A DNA stretch of 64,000 nt from an uncultured Caulobacterales bacterium (lineage in GTDB: Bacteria; Pseudomonadota; Alphaproteobacteria; Caulobacterales; Caulobacteraceae), in the NCBI GenBank assembly GCA_903884425.1, contig CAISEP010000016.1, positions 62,001 through 126,000 on the forward strand. Reading direction: 5' to 3'. Under the pieces are notes generated by a model. The model was not told the origin of the DNA and did not search any database. It was given only the letters and a program-made list of their open reading frames with translations. Below are positions 1 through 8,245 of the stretch, one piece after another (the first letter of the stretch is position 1; each line of letters starts with the position of its first letter). Made by a program: the position numbers and the translations under genes.

Positions 1-421
1 TGGGGTAGGTGATCGCCGTCAGGAGGGCCGCGCCGCGCCGGCCGTCCGTGCCACGCTCCGCCGTCAGGGTCGCGTAGCTCCCCAGCACGGTCAGGCCAAC
101 CCAGCTCGGCTTGCTGAACGGCAGGAAGAAGGTCAGCAGCGCCCCGGCGCAGACGAGGACATCCAGCCGGGTCGCCGGCCGCGGGTCGCCGCGGGCCAGC
201 CAGATCATTCCGAGGAAGAAGGCCGCCCAGACGATGACGCTGATGGCGAGGCCGTTCATCAGCGTCGTGGCCAGGCCGTTGGTGACCACGTGCCAGGCGG
301 TCTCGGCGAAGGCGGCATTGCAGAAGCCGGCGAACAGCACCGGCGGCAGGAGGTCGGACCGCCGCCACCCCCGGATCAGGCCGGAGCGGCCGGTCGCTTC
401 AGCTTGCGGAAGTGTTGACAT
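1..421 (-). CDS. Possible exosortase/archaeosortase-family membrane protein (partial)
   Basis: Only the first 140 residues are visible; the gene reads leftward out of the window. Hydrophobic segments lie at about residues 25-47, 55-77 and 87-101, followed by a short charged loop and another segment. The stretch from about residue 83 (TRLDVLVCAGALLTFFLP, then SWVGLTVLG) resembles the N-terminal part of short alphaproteobacterial exosortases; that is family memory, not a search result. The catalytic Cys and Arg expected of an exosortase would lie beyond the edge and cannot be checked. The ATG at 421 overlaps the preceding gene by 23 bases. That gene's product ends in a sorting-signal-like tail, which supports the call. 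The alternative is an unrelated polytopic membrane protein. Confidence 0.45.
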   Translation of the reverse strand, partial: MSTLPQAEATGRSGLIRGWRRSDLLPPVLFAGFCNAAFAETAWHVVTNGLATTLMNGLAISVIVWAAFFLGMIWLARGDPRPATRLDVLVCAGALLTFFLPFSKPSWVGLTVLGSYATLTAERGTDGRRGAALLTAITYP

Positions 422-779
422 GGGCTTCGCCACCCCGTCGGCGGTGGCGGGACCAGGTGACCGCCGCGGCGGCAACGCCCAGAAGCACAAAGGGCAGGCC
501 CACACCCTCGAGCGGGCCCGGGACGCCCCGCGCCTGCAAGTCCAGGGCCAGCTGGAGCTTCGCCGTGTCGAGGGCTACCCGCTCCGCCTCGTAATCGGGC
601 GTGCCCTTGGTATCCAGCAGAAGGGCCTGCTTGTCCGCCTGGATCGCCGCCTTGTCATCGGCAATGACGGTCGGGTTCACCGGATCATGGGGCGTCACCG
701 TCACCGGAGAGGTCGCCGCGGCGGGAAAGGCGATGGCCACCACCGCTGCGGAGAGGGCCGCCAGGACCGGGAGACGCAT
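399..779 (-). CDS. Small secreted protein with PEP-CTERM-like C-terminal sorting signal
   Basis: This 126-residue protein has a signal peptide at residues 1-22 (hydrophobic core, then AAA). A charged, Asp/Lys/Gln-rich helical stretch follows at about 40-84. The tail carries VPGP (86-89), a hydrophobic helix (about 93-109) and an Arg-rich cluster (111-115). This tripartite tail is the layout of PEP-CTERM/exosortase sorting signals, and VPGPxxGxGLP is a variant I associate with alphaproteobacteria. The tail continues 11 residues past the Arg cluster, which is longer than usual. The ATG at 779 is preferred over an in-frame GTG at 788 because GGAG stands 8 bases before it. Its stop lies inside the start of the possible exosortase, so the two are probably translated together. 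The mature function is unknown. Confidence 0.65.
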   Translation of the reverse strand: MRLPVLAALSAAVVAIAFPAAATSPVTVTPHDPVNPTVIADDKAAIQADKQALLLDTKGTPDYEAERVALDTAKLQLALDLQARGVPGPLEGVGLPFVLLGVAAAAVTWSRHRRRGGEAHVNTSAS

Positions 780-957
780 GTTCTTCACTCCAACTTGCCG
801 GTCACCCCGTGACCGACGACTACCGACACGACGGACAACCAGCCGGGATGGGCGTTGAGACCTCTCCGCCCGTAGCCTTGTCCGGTAAACCCGCTCTTAA
901 CATCCCCGGGGCGCGAGACCCGGGCCGAAGGGCACCAGGCCGACGCGCCGCCACACT

Positions 958-1671
958 CTAGAAGGCACCCGGATCGAAGGGCGCGCGGACAAACGTCTTG
1001 GCGATCAGCAGGATATCCGCCCCGATCGACCAGTTCTCGATATATTCCACATCCATCCGCACGCGGTTGGCCATGTCGGTGAGGCTGCGGATCTCCCCGC
1101 GGAGCCCGGACACCTGCGCCAGCCCGGTCAGACCCGGCCGGACCATGCTCCGCACCCCGTAGTCACTGACCTGGTTCAGGTAGTAGAGATCGTGGCTCAC
1201 CGCATGGGGCCGCGGCCCCACCAGGGACATGTCCCCCCGCAGGACGTTGATCAGCTGCGGCAGCTCATCCAGGCTCGTCCGCCGCAGGAACGCCCCGATG
1301 GGCGTGACCCGGTGGTCGTCCCGCGAGGCGTGCCGCACCGGCTCCCCCGGCGGCGAGGCGCGCATGGTGCGGAACTTCAGGATCTCGAAGCTGCGTCCGC
1401 CCAGACCGCCCCGCTTCTGGCGGAACAGCACCGGCCCGCCACCGCCGAGGTGGACCAGGAGGGCGATGAGCAGCATGAGGGGCGAGGCCACCAGCAGGAA
1501 GCCGGCGGACAGGCCGACATCGAGGGCGCGCTTGCTGCGGCTGGAGACCACCCGCCGGGCCAGTTCGGCGCGCCGGGTCAGGGCCGCCACGCGCTGCCGT
1601 TCCGCCGCGCCGTCGGCGTCCGGCGCGACCACGTCACACACGTCGCGTAGGTCACGGACGGGATTCGTCAT
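958..1671 (-). CDS. ExoY/WcaJ-type sugar transferase (initiating glycosyl-1-phosphate transferase)
   Basis: This is a 237-residue monotopic polyprenyl-phosphate sugar-1-phosphate transferase. Enzymes of the family start a polysaccharide repeat by moving a hexose-1-phosphate from a UDP-sugar to undecaprenyl phosphate at the inner membrane. The sequence shows the basic KRALDVGLS entry, a re-entrant hydrophobic helix, GPVLFRQKRGGLGG, FEILKFRTM, the catalytic-site stretch TSLDELPQLINVLRGDMSLV and GPRP. Only the ExoY-like catalytic part is present, without the four-helix N-terminal half of GumD/WbaP. The frame stays open upstream to 1926. The ATG at 1671 was chosen because the upstream 85 residues look non-coding and include Cys- and Trp-rich junk. 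It is divergent from the export genes that begin at 2009. The sugar is not determinable; glucose is likely if the locus is xanthan-like. Confidence 0.9.
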   Translation of the reverse strand: MTNPVRDLRDVCDVVAPDADGAAERQRVAALTRRAELARRVVSSRSKRALDVGLSAGFLLVASPLMLLIALLVHLGGGGPVLFRQKRGGLGGRSFEILKFRTMRASPPGEPVRHASRDDHRVTPIGAFLRRTSLDELPQLINVLRGDMSLVGPRPHAVSHDLYYLNQVSDYGVRSMVRPGLTGLAQVSGLRGEIRSLTDMANRVRMDVEYIENWSIGADILLIAKTFVRAPFDPGAF

Positions 1672-2008
1672 GTCGAAATTCACGGCAGACTGCGGGCGGC
1701 TCACATCCGGGCCTCGTTTGACGAATCGATCCCAAGGAGGGCTCCCCAACACTACCAAGCGCGCCCCGGCGACGAACGCGTTTCCCCCACAGGATGAATA
1801 TTTCTGCGCCCAGAATGGAGCGAAACAAAGGTCGTTTTGTGCATCGCATCCAAATTGATGCCGCAATGCAGCGCTCTCATTCAGACACCCCGTCCCGCGC
1901 ACAGTCCGGGCGGGGTTTCGCCGCATTAACCATAAAATTCGGATGTGTCCGGACCGCTGGTGTGATATTGAGACACGCGAAAGTCACCGAAATTGCAGGA
2001 GTTTTTGG
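1672..2008. promoter_or_regulatory. Divergent promoter region of the exopolysaccharide locus
   Basis: This stretch separates the leftward sugar transferase from the rightward ATPase gene. It is visibly richer in A+T than its surroundings, particularly around 1780-1870 and 1925-2008. It should hold promoters for both directions. An AGGAG at 1997-2001 is the ribosome binding site that fixes the rightward start. A loose inverted pair GTGTC/GACAC flanks about 1945-1977. I cannot assign a named regulator site. Confidence 0.5.
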
Positions 2009-2716
2009 GTGGTGAGTTCTGCACTCAAGGCTTCGCCGGTTGCCTCGCCCCCGCTGCGGATGGCGGCACCGATCCCGGATTGCCCTGTCAGCGACACGGC
2101 GGACTGCCCCGAGATCCTGTCCTTCTGCGGTGCCCTGCGCTCGGCCGCGTCGAGCCGGGAGCTGGGCGCGGCGGTGATGTTCTCCTCCGCCCTGCGCGGC
2201 GAGGGCAAGACCATGGTCGGGGTCGCCGCGGCGGTGGCCCTGCGCAAGACCTTCGCCCTGTCCGTCCTCTACATCGACGCGAGCGACGACGGCAACGTGA
2301 TCAGCCGCTGGCCACCGGGGTCGCACCTGACCTGGGCCCAACTGGAGGACAGCCCGCCGGCGAAGGCATTCCGGGCGGCGGGGCCGGAGCTGAAGATCCT
2401 GTCCCTGCCGGCCGACCGCCTGGACATGCTGTTCGAGGCCGGGGCCGGGCAGGCCCCGTTGCGCCTGGAGGCCGCGGTCCGGCAGCGGTTCGACATCATC
2501 CTGATCGACGCGCCGTCGATCAGCGAACTTCCCCTGGTCTCCAGCGTGGGCCGGTTCATCGACGGGGTCGTGCTGGTGGTGGAAGCCGAACGGACCCGCT
2601 GGCCGGTGGTGCAGCACGCGAAGGAGGAATTCGAGCGCCGGGACGCCACGGTGCTCGGGGTCTTCCTGAACCGGCGTCGGCGTTATATCCCGTCCGCCGT
2701 CTACAAGCTCCTCTGA
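2009..2716 (+). CDS. CpsD/BY-kinase-like polysaccharide P-loop ATPase
   Basis: This 235-residue cytoplasmic ATPase belongs to the capsular/exopolysaccharide tyrosine autokinase group, which works with a Wzz-type co-polymerase to control chain length and export. Visible motifs are a Walker A of the CpsD kind (SALRGEGKT), a Walker A'-like strand (VLYIDAS) and a Walker B (IILIDAPS). The usual C-terminal tyrosine cluster is nearly absent: only two Tyr remain, in NRRRRYIPSAVYKLL. This may therefore be a kinase with few phosphosites or a plain ATPase. The start is the GTG at 2009, seven bases after AGGAG; a GTG at 2012 is also possible. It leads the rightward export operon with the OPX and Wzz genes. 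The transmembrane partner is a separate polypeptide, unlike the fused Wzc. Confidence 0.82.
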   Translation: MVSSALKASPVASPPLRMAAPIPDCPVSDTADCPEILSFCGALRSAASSRELGAAVMFSSALRGEGKTMVGVAAAVALRKTFALSVLYIDASDDGNVISRWPPGSHLTWAQLEDSPPAKAFRAAGPELKILSLPADRLDMLFEAGAGQAPLRLEAAVRQRFDIILIDAPSISELPLVSSVGRFIDGVVLVVEAERTRWPVVQHAKEEFERRDATVLGVFLNRRRRYIPSAVYKLL

Positions 2717-2738
2717 CAGCGCCGTGAGAGGCTCCCCC

Positions 2739-3488
2739 ATGCTGAACCGCCTGGCCCGTGCGGCCGCCGCCCACCGCCTGCCGCGCCTCCTGGCCAGCGC
2801 CCTCGTCGTGGCGGGCAGTCTTGCCGCCTGCGCGACCCTGCCCGGCAAGCTGCCACCCGCCCCGCGGTCCGCGGACGGGGGGATCGCGCCCTATCTGCTG
2901 CAGCCCGGCGACATTGTCGAACTGCACACGCCGCTGGCCCCCGACCTTGACGAGCAGGTGGCGGTCGGGCCCGACGGGACGCTCACCTTCCACTACAGCG
3001 ACCCGATCCAGGCGAGCGGCCGGACCCTGCCGGATGTGACGGCCCAGGTCCGCGACAAGTACTGCAAGGACGTCCTCGAGTGCCGGTCGAAGACCTCCGA
3101 CGTGAAGGTCACCCTGCGCAACTTCGTGGGCACGCGGGTCTATGTGTTCGGCGAGGTAGGATCCCCGTCGGAAATCGTCAGCACCGGCCAGATCTCTGCG
3201 GTCCAGGCCATCACCCGGGCCGGGGGCCTGCGGATCACGGCCCAGTCGAGCCAGGCCCTGCTGGTCCGCCGGGACGCGGAGAACCGACCGCACGTCTATT
3301 CCATCGAGATCGCCAAGGCGCTGAACGGCCGCGATCCCGGTGCCGACGTGCTGCTGCAGCCCCTGGACATCATCTATGTCCCCCGCGGGCGCCTCGGAAA
3401 TGTCAGCATGGCGTTCGAATTCATCCGCAATGCCCTGCCCTTCTCCATCGGCACCAGTTTCGGCCTGTCGAACAAGCCGGTCTTCTAG
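2739..3488 (+). CDS. OPX-family polysaccharide export outer-membrane lipoprotein (Wza/GumB-like)
   Basis: This 249-residue lipoprotein exports the finished polysaccharide across the outer membrane. The signal peptide ends in a lipobox (VAGSLAAC). The Poly_export domain follows with YLLQPGDIVEL, then a SLBB-like domain around VYVFGEVGSPSEIVSTGQISA and AITRAGGL, and the closing strand LLQPLDIIYVPRG. A C-terminal amphipathic stretch (FEFIRNALPFSIG) could be the outer-membrane helix. The ATG at 2739 follows GAGAGG with good spacing; an in-frame GTG at 2724 is less likely. It lies between the ATPase and Wzz genes, the usual order for export modules. At this length it fits short GumB-like proteins rather than the larger Wza. 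Confidence 0.93.
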   Translation: MLNRLARAAAAHRLPRLLASALVVAGSLAACATLPGKLPPAPRSADGGIAPYLLQPGDIVELHTPLAPDLDEQVAVGPDGTLTFHYSDPIQASGRTLPDVTAQVRDKYCKDVLECRSKTSDVKVTLRNFVGTRVYVFGEVGSPSEIVSTGQISAVQAITRAGGLRITAQSSQALLVRRDAENRPHVYSIEIAKALNGRDPGADVLLQPLDIIYVPRGRLGNVSMAFEFIRNALPFSIGTSFGLSNKPVF

Positions 3489-3533
3489 CCCCACCTCGTC
3501 CGTCCACGCTCCTTCCAGTCAGGGACCCTCGCC

Positions 3534-5450
3534 GTGCCGATCGAATTCAACCGCTATGGCCTGGCGTACCTGGTCTTCCGGCACCTGCGGGTGATCCTGG
3601 CCTGCCTGCTGCTGGGCGTCGGCGCGACGGGGGCGGTGGTGCTGCTGACGCCGCACAAGTTCGAAGCCACCGAGGCGCTGGTGGTCAATTTCAGCGTGGT
3701 GCCGAACGCCACCGCGCCCGGGCTGCGGGGGGGCAATGACGGCGGCGACCACCAGCAGGTCATCGCCTCCTATGTGCAGATCCTGCAGAGCCACATCCTG
3801 GCCGAGCAGGTGGTGGCCGAACTGGGCGCCACCACCCTCTATCCCTCGCACCATTCGGGCCCCCCGCTGTCGCCGCGGGTGACCGCCGCCCTCGACCGGG
3901 ACCCGGAACTCATCGACGCCGTCGCCTACCGCCTGCAGCGGGACATCAAGGTGATGCCGGACACCTCGGCGAACATCCTCGAGATCCACGTGACCAACGG
4001 CTCGCCGGACCGGGCGCTGATGGCCCTGAAGGTGCTGGTGCGCCACTTCCTCGACGAGCAGTCCCAGCTGGGCCGCGACAGCCACCTTCCGTTCCTCCAG
4101 CAGCAGGCGGAGAACTATCGCCAGCAGGTGGCCAGGGCCCAGGGCGCCATCGACACCTTCCAGAAGGCGCATGGCGTGTCGGCCATCGACGAGGAGCGGG
4201 CCTACCTCTTCCAGCAGCGCGCCACCCTGGAGCAGGCGCTGAAGGGGGCCGACGTGCGCATGCACGAGGACCAGTCCAAGCTGGCGGCCCAGAGGGCCAA
4301 CCTGGCCGCGACGCCTCCGGTCAACCGGCTGGCGTCGGAGGACCTCCAGCTGATGGAGGGCAAGGTCCAGCTGGAGACCCTGCAGGCGCAGCGGCGGTCC
4401 ATGACCGGCATCTACAAGCCCGAGAGCGAGAAGATGCGCGCCCTCGACGCCCAGATCGCCAAGCTGCAGGGCATCGCCCCCTCGGACGGCACCATCAACC
4501 GGACCGAGACCAACTCGGTCTACGCCTCCCTGCAGTCGGCCGCCAACGAGACCGAGGCCGACCTCAAGGCCGTCACCAATTCCCGGAACCTGCTGGCCCG
4601 GCAGCTGGCGGAGCTGGAGGCCAAGATCTCCAACCGCAGCTCCCTGCAGGGGGAGTATGACGAGCTCGTGCGCCAGTATCAGCTCGCCGACCAGAACTAC
4701 CGCCAGTACCTCCAGGCGGTGCAGGAGGCGCAGATCTCCAACGACCTCAGCCGGCAGAAGATCAGCACGGTGGACGTGATGGACCCCGCCCACGCCCTGC
4801 CCGGTGCCGTGGCGCCGAACAAGCCGCTGATCCTGATCGGCGGGACGGTCTCCAGCCTGATCCTGGCGCTGGCGGCGGCCTATTGCCTGGAAGTGTTCGA
4901 CGAGCGGCTGAACGCCCCCCGCCAGATCGAGCTGCTCCTCGGGACGCCGGTCCTGGGCTCCCTGGAGAACTACCCCCTCCGCCGCCTGCCCATGAAGCGG
5001 ATCGGCAGCAATGTGGTGCCCCTGCAGACGGCACTCCTGGTGCTGGTGGCGGTGTGCGCGGTGCTGGGAGGACGGGCGGCGGCCCAGTCGGCCAGCAGTC
5101 CCGCCTTCCAGACCCCGGGGATGTCCGGCCAGCTCGTCCCGATGATCCGCCCCGGTAGCTGCCCGGCGGGCTACGGTGTCTACCGCCCCGTGGGCGGGCC
5201 GATCAGCCACCAGACCATCTGCGTGCCGCAGGCGGGCATCAACCGGTTCGCCGGACAGGTGGACTATGGTGCCACGCCCCTCGGCACAGCCAACTGCAAG
5301 GCCAAGGCCGGATCCTATGCCTGCGGGATCGGGGCCTCCCAGTGCTGCGCCGCGGACCGGGACAATCCCTGCTTTCCGGGGGCCTACGCCTGCACCGCCG
5401 GCATGGCCTCGCCCGGCCAGGCCCGGACCGCCTGCTGCATCAGTCACTAG
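3534..5450 (+). CDS. Wzz/GumC-like co-polymerase fused to a cysteine-rich C-terminal domain
   Basis: Residues 1-480 form a polysaccharide co-polymerase: a membrane helix at about 18-40, a periplasmic Wzz domain, a long coiled coil at about 180-400 with the GNVR-like end, and a second helix at about 430-452 after ALPGAVAPNKP. Such proteins control chain length and couple polymerase to export. The last 152 residues are odd. From Met487 (ATG at 4992) comes what reads as a complete Sec signal peptide ending in GGRAAAQ, then about 120 residues with ten cysteines, including two CC pairs. No stop or frame change separates the parts. No convincing ribosome binding site stands just before 4992, so a fusion is more likely than two genes. 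The GTG start at 3534 follows AGGGA. The tail belongs to no family I recognise. Confidence 0.85.
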   Translation: MPIEFNRYGLAYLVFRHLRVILACLLLGVGATGAVVLLTPHKFEATEALVVNFSVVPNATAPGLRGGNDGGDHQQVIASYVQILQSHILAEQVVAELGATTLYPSHHSGPPLSPRVTAALDRDPELIDAVAYRLQRDIKVMPDTSANILEIHVTNGSPDRALMALKVLVRHFLDEQSQLGRDSHLPFLQQQAENYRQQVARAQGAIDTFQKAHGVSAIDEERAYLFQQRATLEQALKGADVRMHEDQSKLAAQRANLAATPPVNRLASEDLQLMEGKVQLETLQAQRRSMTGIYKPESEKMRALDAQIAKLQGIAPSDGTINRTETNSVYASLQSAANETEADLKAVTNSRNLLARQLAELEAKISNRSSLQGEYDELVRQYQLADQNYRQYLQAVQEAQISNDLSRQKISTVDVMDPAHALPGAVAPNKPLILIGGTVSSLILALAAAYCLEVFDERLNAPRQIELLLGTPVLGSLENYPLRRLPMKRIGSNVVPLQTALLVLVAVCAVLGGRAAAQSASSPAFQTPGMSGQLVPMIRPGSCPAGYGVYRPVGGPISHQTICVPQAGINRFAGQVDYGATPLGTANCKAKAGSYACGIGASQCCAADRDNPCFPGAYACTAGMASPGQARTACCISH

Positions 5451-5465
5451 GGGTCAGGCTGGCGG

Positions 5466-6440
5466 ATGATGGATCGTTATGTCTGGACCCACGACGTGGG
5501 AAACGGTCGTCATGGCGGCACGAAGGCGACCCGGGACTGTTACGATATCGCCGAGGAAATGGGGTGGATCCGATTCGACACCACGCTCAGCGGCGGCCCG
5601 GCGACGCGTGTCCGAAGACTTTATCACATCCTGTCAGAATTGATGCGAGTTGACCGGTCCTCGACGTTTCTCCTGCAAACACCGGTTTACGGGATCGGCA
5701 ATCAACTCATCGCCTATTTCATTGCGTTGCGATTCAAGACGATCACGATCATTCACGACATTGATCGCCTTCGTGGGCAGACGTCCAACATAAGTGAACA
5801 TATCCCGCGCCTCTCACAGGTCTGGATCTCCAGCGGCAAGCTTGCCGAACATGTCCAGGTCCCGCCAGGAGCCGGGAGAGACGTCCGCACCCTCATGATC
5901 TGGGACTATCTGATCCCGGATTTTCGCGGACCCGCGAACTGCGGCATCGACGGCCCGGTCATCTTTGCGGGCAATCTCGATCCCGGCAAGGTCTCCTGGC
6001 TCTACAACCCGACGATCCATCGCCCGCCGCTGCAGTTGTATGGCGTCAATCACGATGTCGAGCGGCTGCGGGCCGGTGACACCTACGTCTCGAGCTTCGA
6101 TCCTGACAAACCCCGATTTCAGGAACCCGTGGGCTGGGGCCTGGTTTGGGATGGTGCCAAGACCGGAACGGACGACGCAGGGTCGGACTATGAGTCGATC
6201 AACCAGCCCCACAAGTTGTCGCTCTATCTGGCCTGCGGCATCCCCGTCATCGTCTGGGCAAAATCCCACATCGCGAGCTTCGTTACCGAACGTGGCGTAG
6301 GCATCTGCATTGAAAATCTATCCGATTTGCATCAAGCCATCAAAAGAATCGATTCGATTCAATATTCGGAGATACTGAAATCGACCGCCACGATCTCAAA
6401 GGAGCTCAGAGACGGCAATTTCCTCAAGAAATTGCTGTAA
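5466..6440 (+). CDS. Gtf3/WbbI-like glycosyltransferase
   Basis: This 324-residue protein resembles the glucosyltransferase-3/galactofuranosyltransferase group (Gtf3, WbbI). It shows TTFLLQTPVYG-like and IHDIDRLR stretches in the N-terminal half. In the C-terminal donor half are WGLVWDG, then NQPHKLSLYLACGIPVIVW and a closing GVGICIENLSDL. It would add one sugar, possibly galactofuranose or glucose, to the lipid-linked repeat in the cytoplasm. G+C is clearly lower than in neighbouring genes, mostly in the last third (ATTGAAAATCTATCCGATTT), which suggests acquisition separate from the export genes. Tandem ATGs at 5466 and 5469 are both possible starts. The acceptor and donor cannot be read from the sequence. 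Confidence 0.75.
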   Translation: MMDRYVWTHDVGNGRHGGTKATRDCYDIAEEMGWIRFDTTLSGGPATRVRRLYHILSELMRVDRSSTFLLQTPVYGIGNQLIAYFIALRFKTITIIHDIDRLRGQTSNISEHIPRLSQVWISSGKLAEHVQVPPGAGRDVRTLMIWDYLIPDFRGPANCGIDGPVIFAGNLDPGKVSWLYNPTIHRPPLQLYGVNHDVERLRAGDTYVSSFDPDKPRFQEPVGWGLVWDGAKTGTDDAGSDYESINQPHKLSLYLACGIPVIVWAKSHIASFVTERGVGICIENLSDLHQAIKRIDSIQYSEILKSTATISKELRDGNFLKKLL

Positions 6441-6792
6441 GTGTTGCAGCTCGACGACAATGATGAAAATTGACCATTATTGGCGAAGGCCTGAAATCTT
6501 TCCAGCCCCATCTGGCAGACCAACACAGGGCAAAGGCATCACCGATCCACGGTGAGGCCTCCTGCCGACCTACCGACTGACGGCCTCGATCAAGATTCGG
6601 CACTTACTCTGAGCGGATGAGACCGGAGGGTCCCGCCAGCGGCATCAGATGCGGAGAAATCCAGCGTCCGGACATTCCGTCAACCGCTGGATATACTTTC
6701 GCCATTCCATCGGACGATAGATGGCTGGGCAACACCCTATCCGCCCCTTACGAAGGTCAGACCCTTCTCACCGCCCTGGACACGGATCCGAC
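6441..6792. other. Intergenic stretch without a recognisable gene
   Basis: This gap of about 350 bases has moderate G+C and lies between the glycosyltransferase and flippase genes. Open frames across it lack family resemblance and have poor codon use. It probably holds a promoter for the flippase-GT2 pair. I see no clear terminator hairpin. It may also be a scar of past gene exchange, given the atypical gene to its left. Confidence 0.4.
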
Positions 6793-8235
6793 ATGTCAGT
6801 TCGCCGACACCTGGCCTGGATGGGAGGGGCCCAGTTTCTGCTGTTCGTCGTGCAGTTCTTTGGTTCGGTTGCGGTTGCCCGGCTGTTGTCGCCGTATGAA
6901 ATGGGAATATTTTCCATCGCCGCGTCCGTCATCGGCCTGCTGAACATCTTCCAGTCGGTCGGCCTGAACAACTACATCGTCCGGCAGCCGGAGATCACGC
7001 GCGAGGAGATGTCGGTGGTGTTCTCCATCAACGGCCTGCTCTCGATCTTGATCGCGATCCTGATCCTCCTGTTCGGGCTCTTCGGAGAATTCCTGCTGCA
7101 CGATCGCGGCCCGCGCACCGTGATGCTGTTCCTGTGCCTCGTTCCGATCATCGGCATCTTCGAGTTCCTGCCGGCGGCGCAGTTCGAACGCGCCGCAAAC
7201 TTCCGGGCGATCGCCATGATCAATCTTGGAAAGGTGGTGACGATCCAGGCCACCACCATCGCCTTCGCGATGCACGGCTACAGTTTCGCGAGCCTGGCCC
7301 TCGGCCAGATCCTCGGATCGCTCTTCAGTGCCGCCGCCTACAACCTGTCCGGACGGCACCATGTGTCCCTGCGCCTGGCATTCCATGGCTGGCGCGCCAT
7401 CATCCGGTTCGCCATGCAGATGCTGGCCATATCGGGGGTCACGAGCCTTGCCATGCGGCTCACAGACCTGATGCTGGGTCGCCTGGTGGGCCTGAGCGCC
7501 CTCGGGCTCTACTCGAGAGCCACGAGCCTGAACAACATCCTGTGGGAGAATGTCCACCTCGTCATAGGTCGGGTCCTGTTCGTCGAATTTGCCGCAACGG
7601 CGCGGGCCGGGAAATCGCTGAGGAACACCTATCTGACCACGGTGGACATGCTGACGGCGCTGCTGTGGCCTGCCTTCCTCGGACTTGCCGTCATTTCCGG
7701 GCCGTTCATCCTGAACCTGTACGGTGCCAAGTGGGTCCTGGCCGCCCAACCCCTGATGCTGCTGTCGATGGCATCGGTGGTGCTGGTATCCCTGAGCATG
7801 ACCTGGGAGATCTTCGTCGTGCGCGGAGAGACCGCGAGCCAGTCCCGGATCGAGATCATCCGCTCCGGCACGGGCACGGTGCTGTTTGCCTTCGGGTGCA
7901 CCTTCGGTCTCGCCGGTGCAGCCGCCTCCCGGATCGGGGAAGCACTGGTATCCCTCGTCCTGTATCGTCCGCATCTCGATCGGATGACCGATACCCGGCT
8001 GTCGGATGTCGTTCCGATCCTGCTGCGGAACGCCGTCCTGACGGGGATCGCCATCGGCCCGGCCTTCATCATCATGCTGATCCACCATTGGTCGCCCATG
8101 ACGCCGGTGTTCGAGCTCGTCGGCGGCATTGTGGCGGGGGTTGCCGTGTGGGCCCTTGCCCTCCATCTCTCCCGGCACGCGCTGGCGGTGGAGGCCGTGT
8201 CCCTGGCAAGGCGCGCCCGCACCCGCACCGCATGA
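6793..8235 (+). CDS. Oligosaccharide flippase (Wzx/GumJ-like, polysaccharide transporter family)
   Basis: This 480-residue polytopic inner-membrane protein has about 12-14 hydrophobic helices. It opens with GGAQFLLFVVQFFGSVAVARLLSPYEMGIF in the manner of MOP-superfamily polysaccharide flippases; ARLLxPxExGxF is the characteristic first-loop motif. It would flip the undecaprenyl-PP-linked repeat unit to the periplasm, where the Wzy-like polymerase encoded at 14340 joins the units. The ATG at 6793 was chosen because upstream in-frame residues are not membrane-like, though no strong ribosome binding site precedes it. It sits 10 bases before the GT2 gene, so the two are probably co-transcribed. 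Confidence 0.88.
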   Translation: MSVRRHLAWMGGAQFLLFVVQFFGSVAVARLLSPYEMGIFSIAASVIGLLNIFQSVGLNNYIVRQPEITREEMSVVFSINGLLSILIAILILLFGLFGEFLLHDRGPRTVMLFLCLVPIIGIFEFLPAAQFERAANFRAIAMINLGKVVTIQATTIAFAMHGYSFASLALGQILGSLFSAAAYNLSGRHHVSLRLAFHGWRAIIRFAMQMLAISGVTSLAMRLTDLMLGRLVGLSALGLYSRATSLNNILWENVHLVIGRVLFVEFAATARAGKSLRNTYLTTVDMLTALLWPAFLGLAVISGPFILNLYGAKWVLAAQPLMLLSMASVVLVSLSMTWEIFVVRGETASQSRIEIIRSGTGTVLFAFGCTFGLAGAAASRIGEALVSLVLYRPHLDRMTDTRLSDVVPILLRNAVLTGIAIGPAFIIMLIHHWSPMTPVFELVGGIVAGVAVWALALHLSRHALAVEAVSLARRARTRTA

Positions 8236-8245
8236 GGGCCGCCGC

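Noticed and set aside
1672-1926. An 85-residue N-terminal extension of the sugar transferase
   Set aside because: The extension lacks membrane or conserved residues and lies in A+T-rich promoter-like DNA.
3519-5447. A 642-codon leftward open frame
   Set aside because: It is the antisense shadow of the Wzz-like gene, repetitive in Gly/Leu/His and without motifs.
6617-6943. A 108-codon rightward frame before the flippase
   Set aside because: It overlaps the flippase in another frame, is Cys/Ser-rich and lacks motifs.
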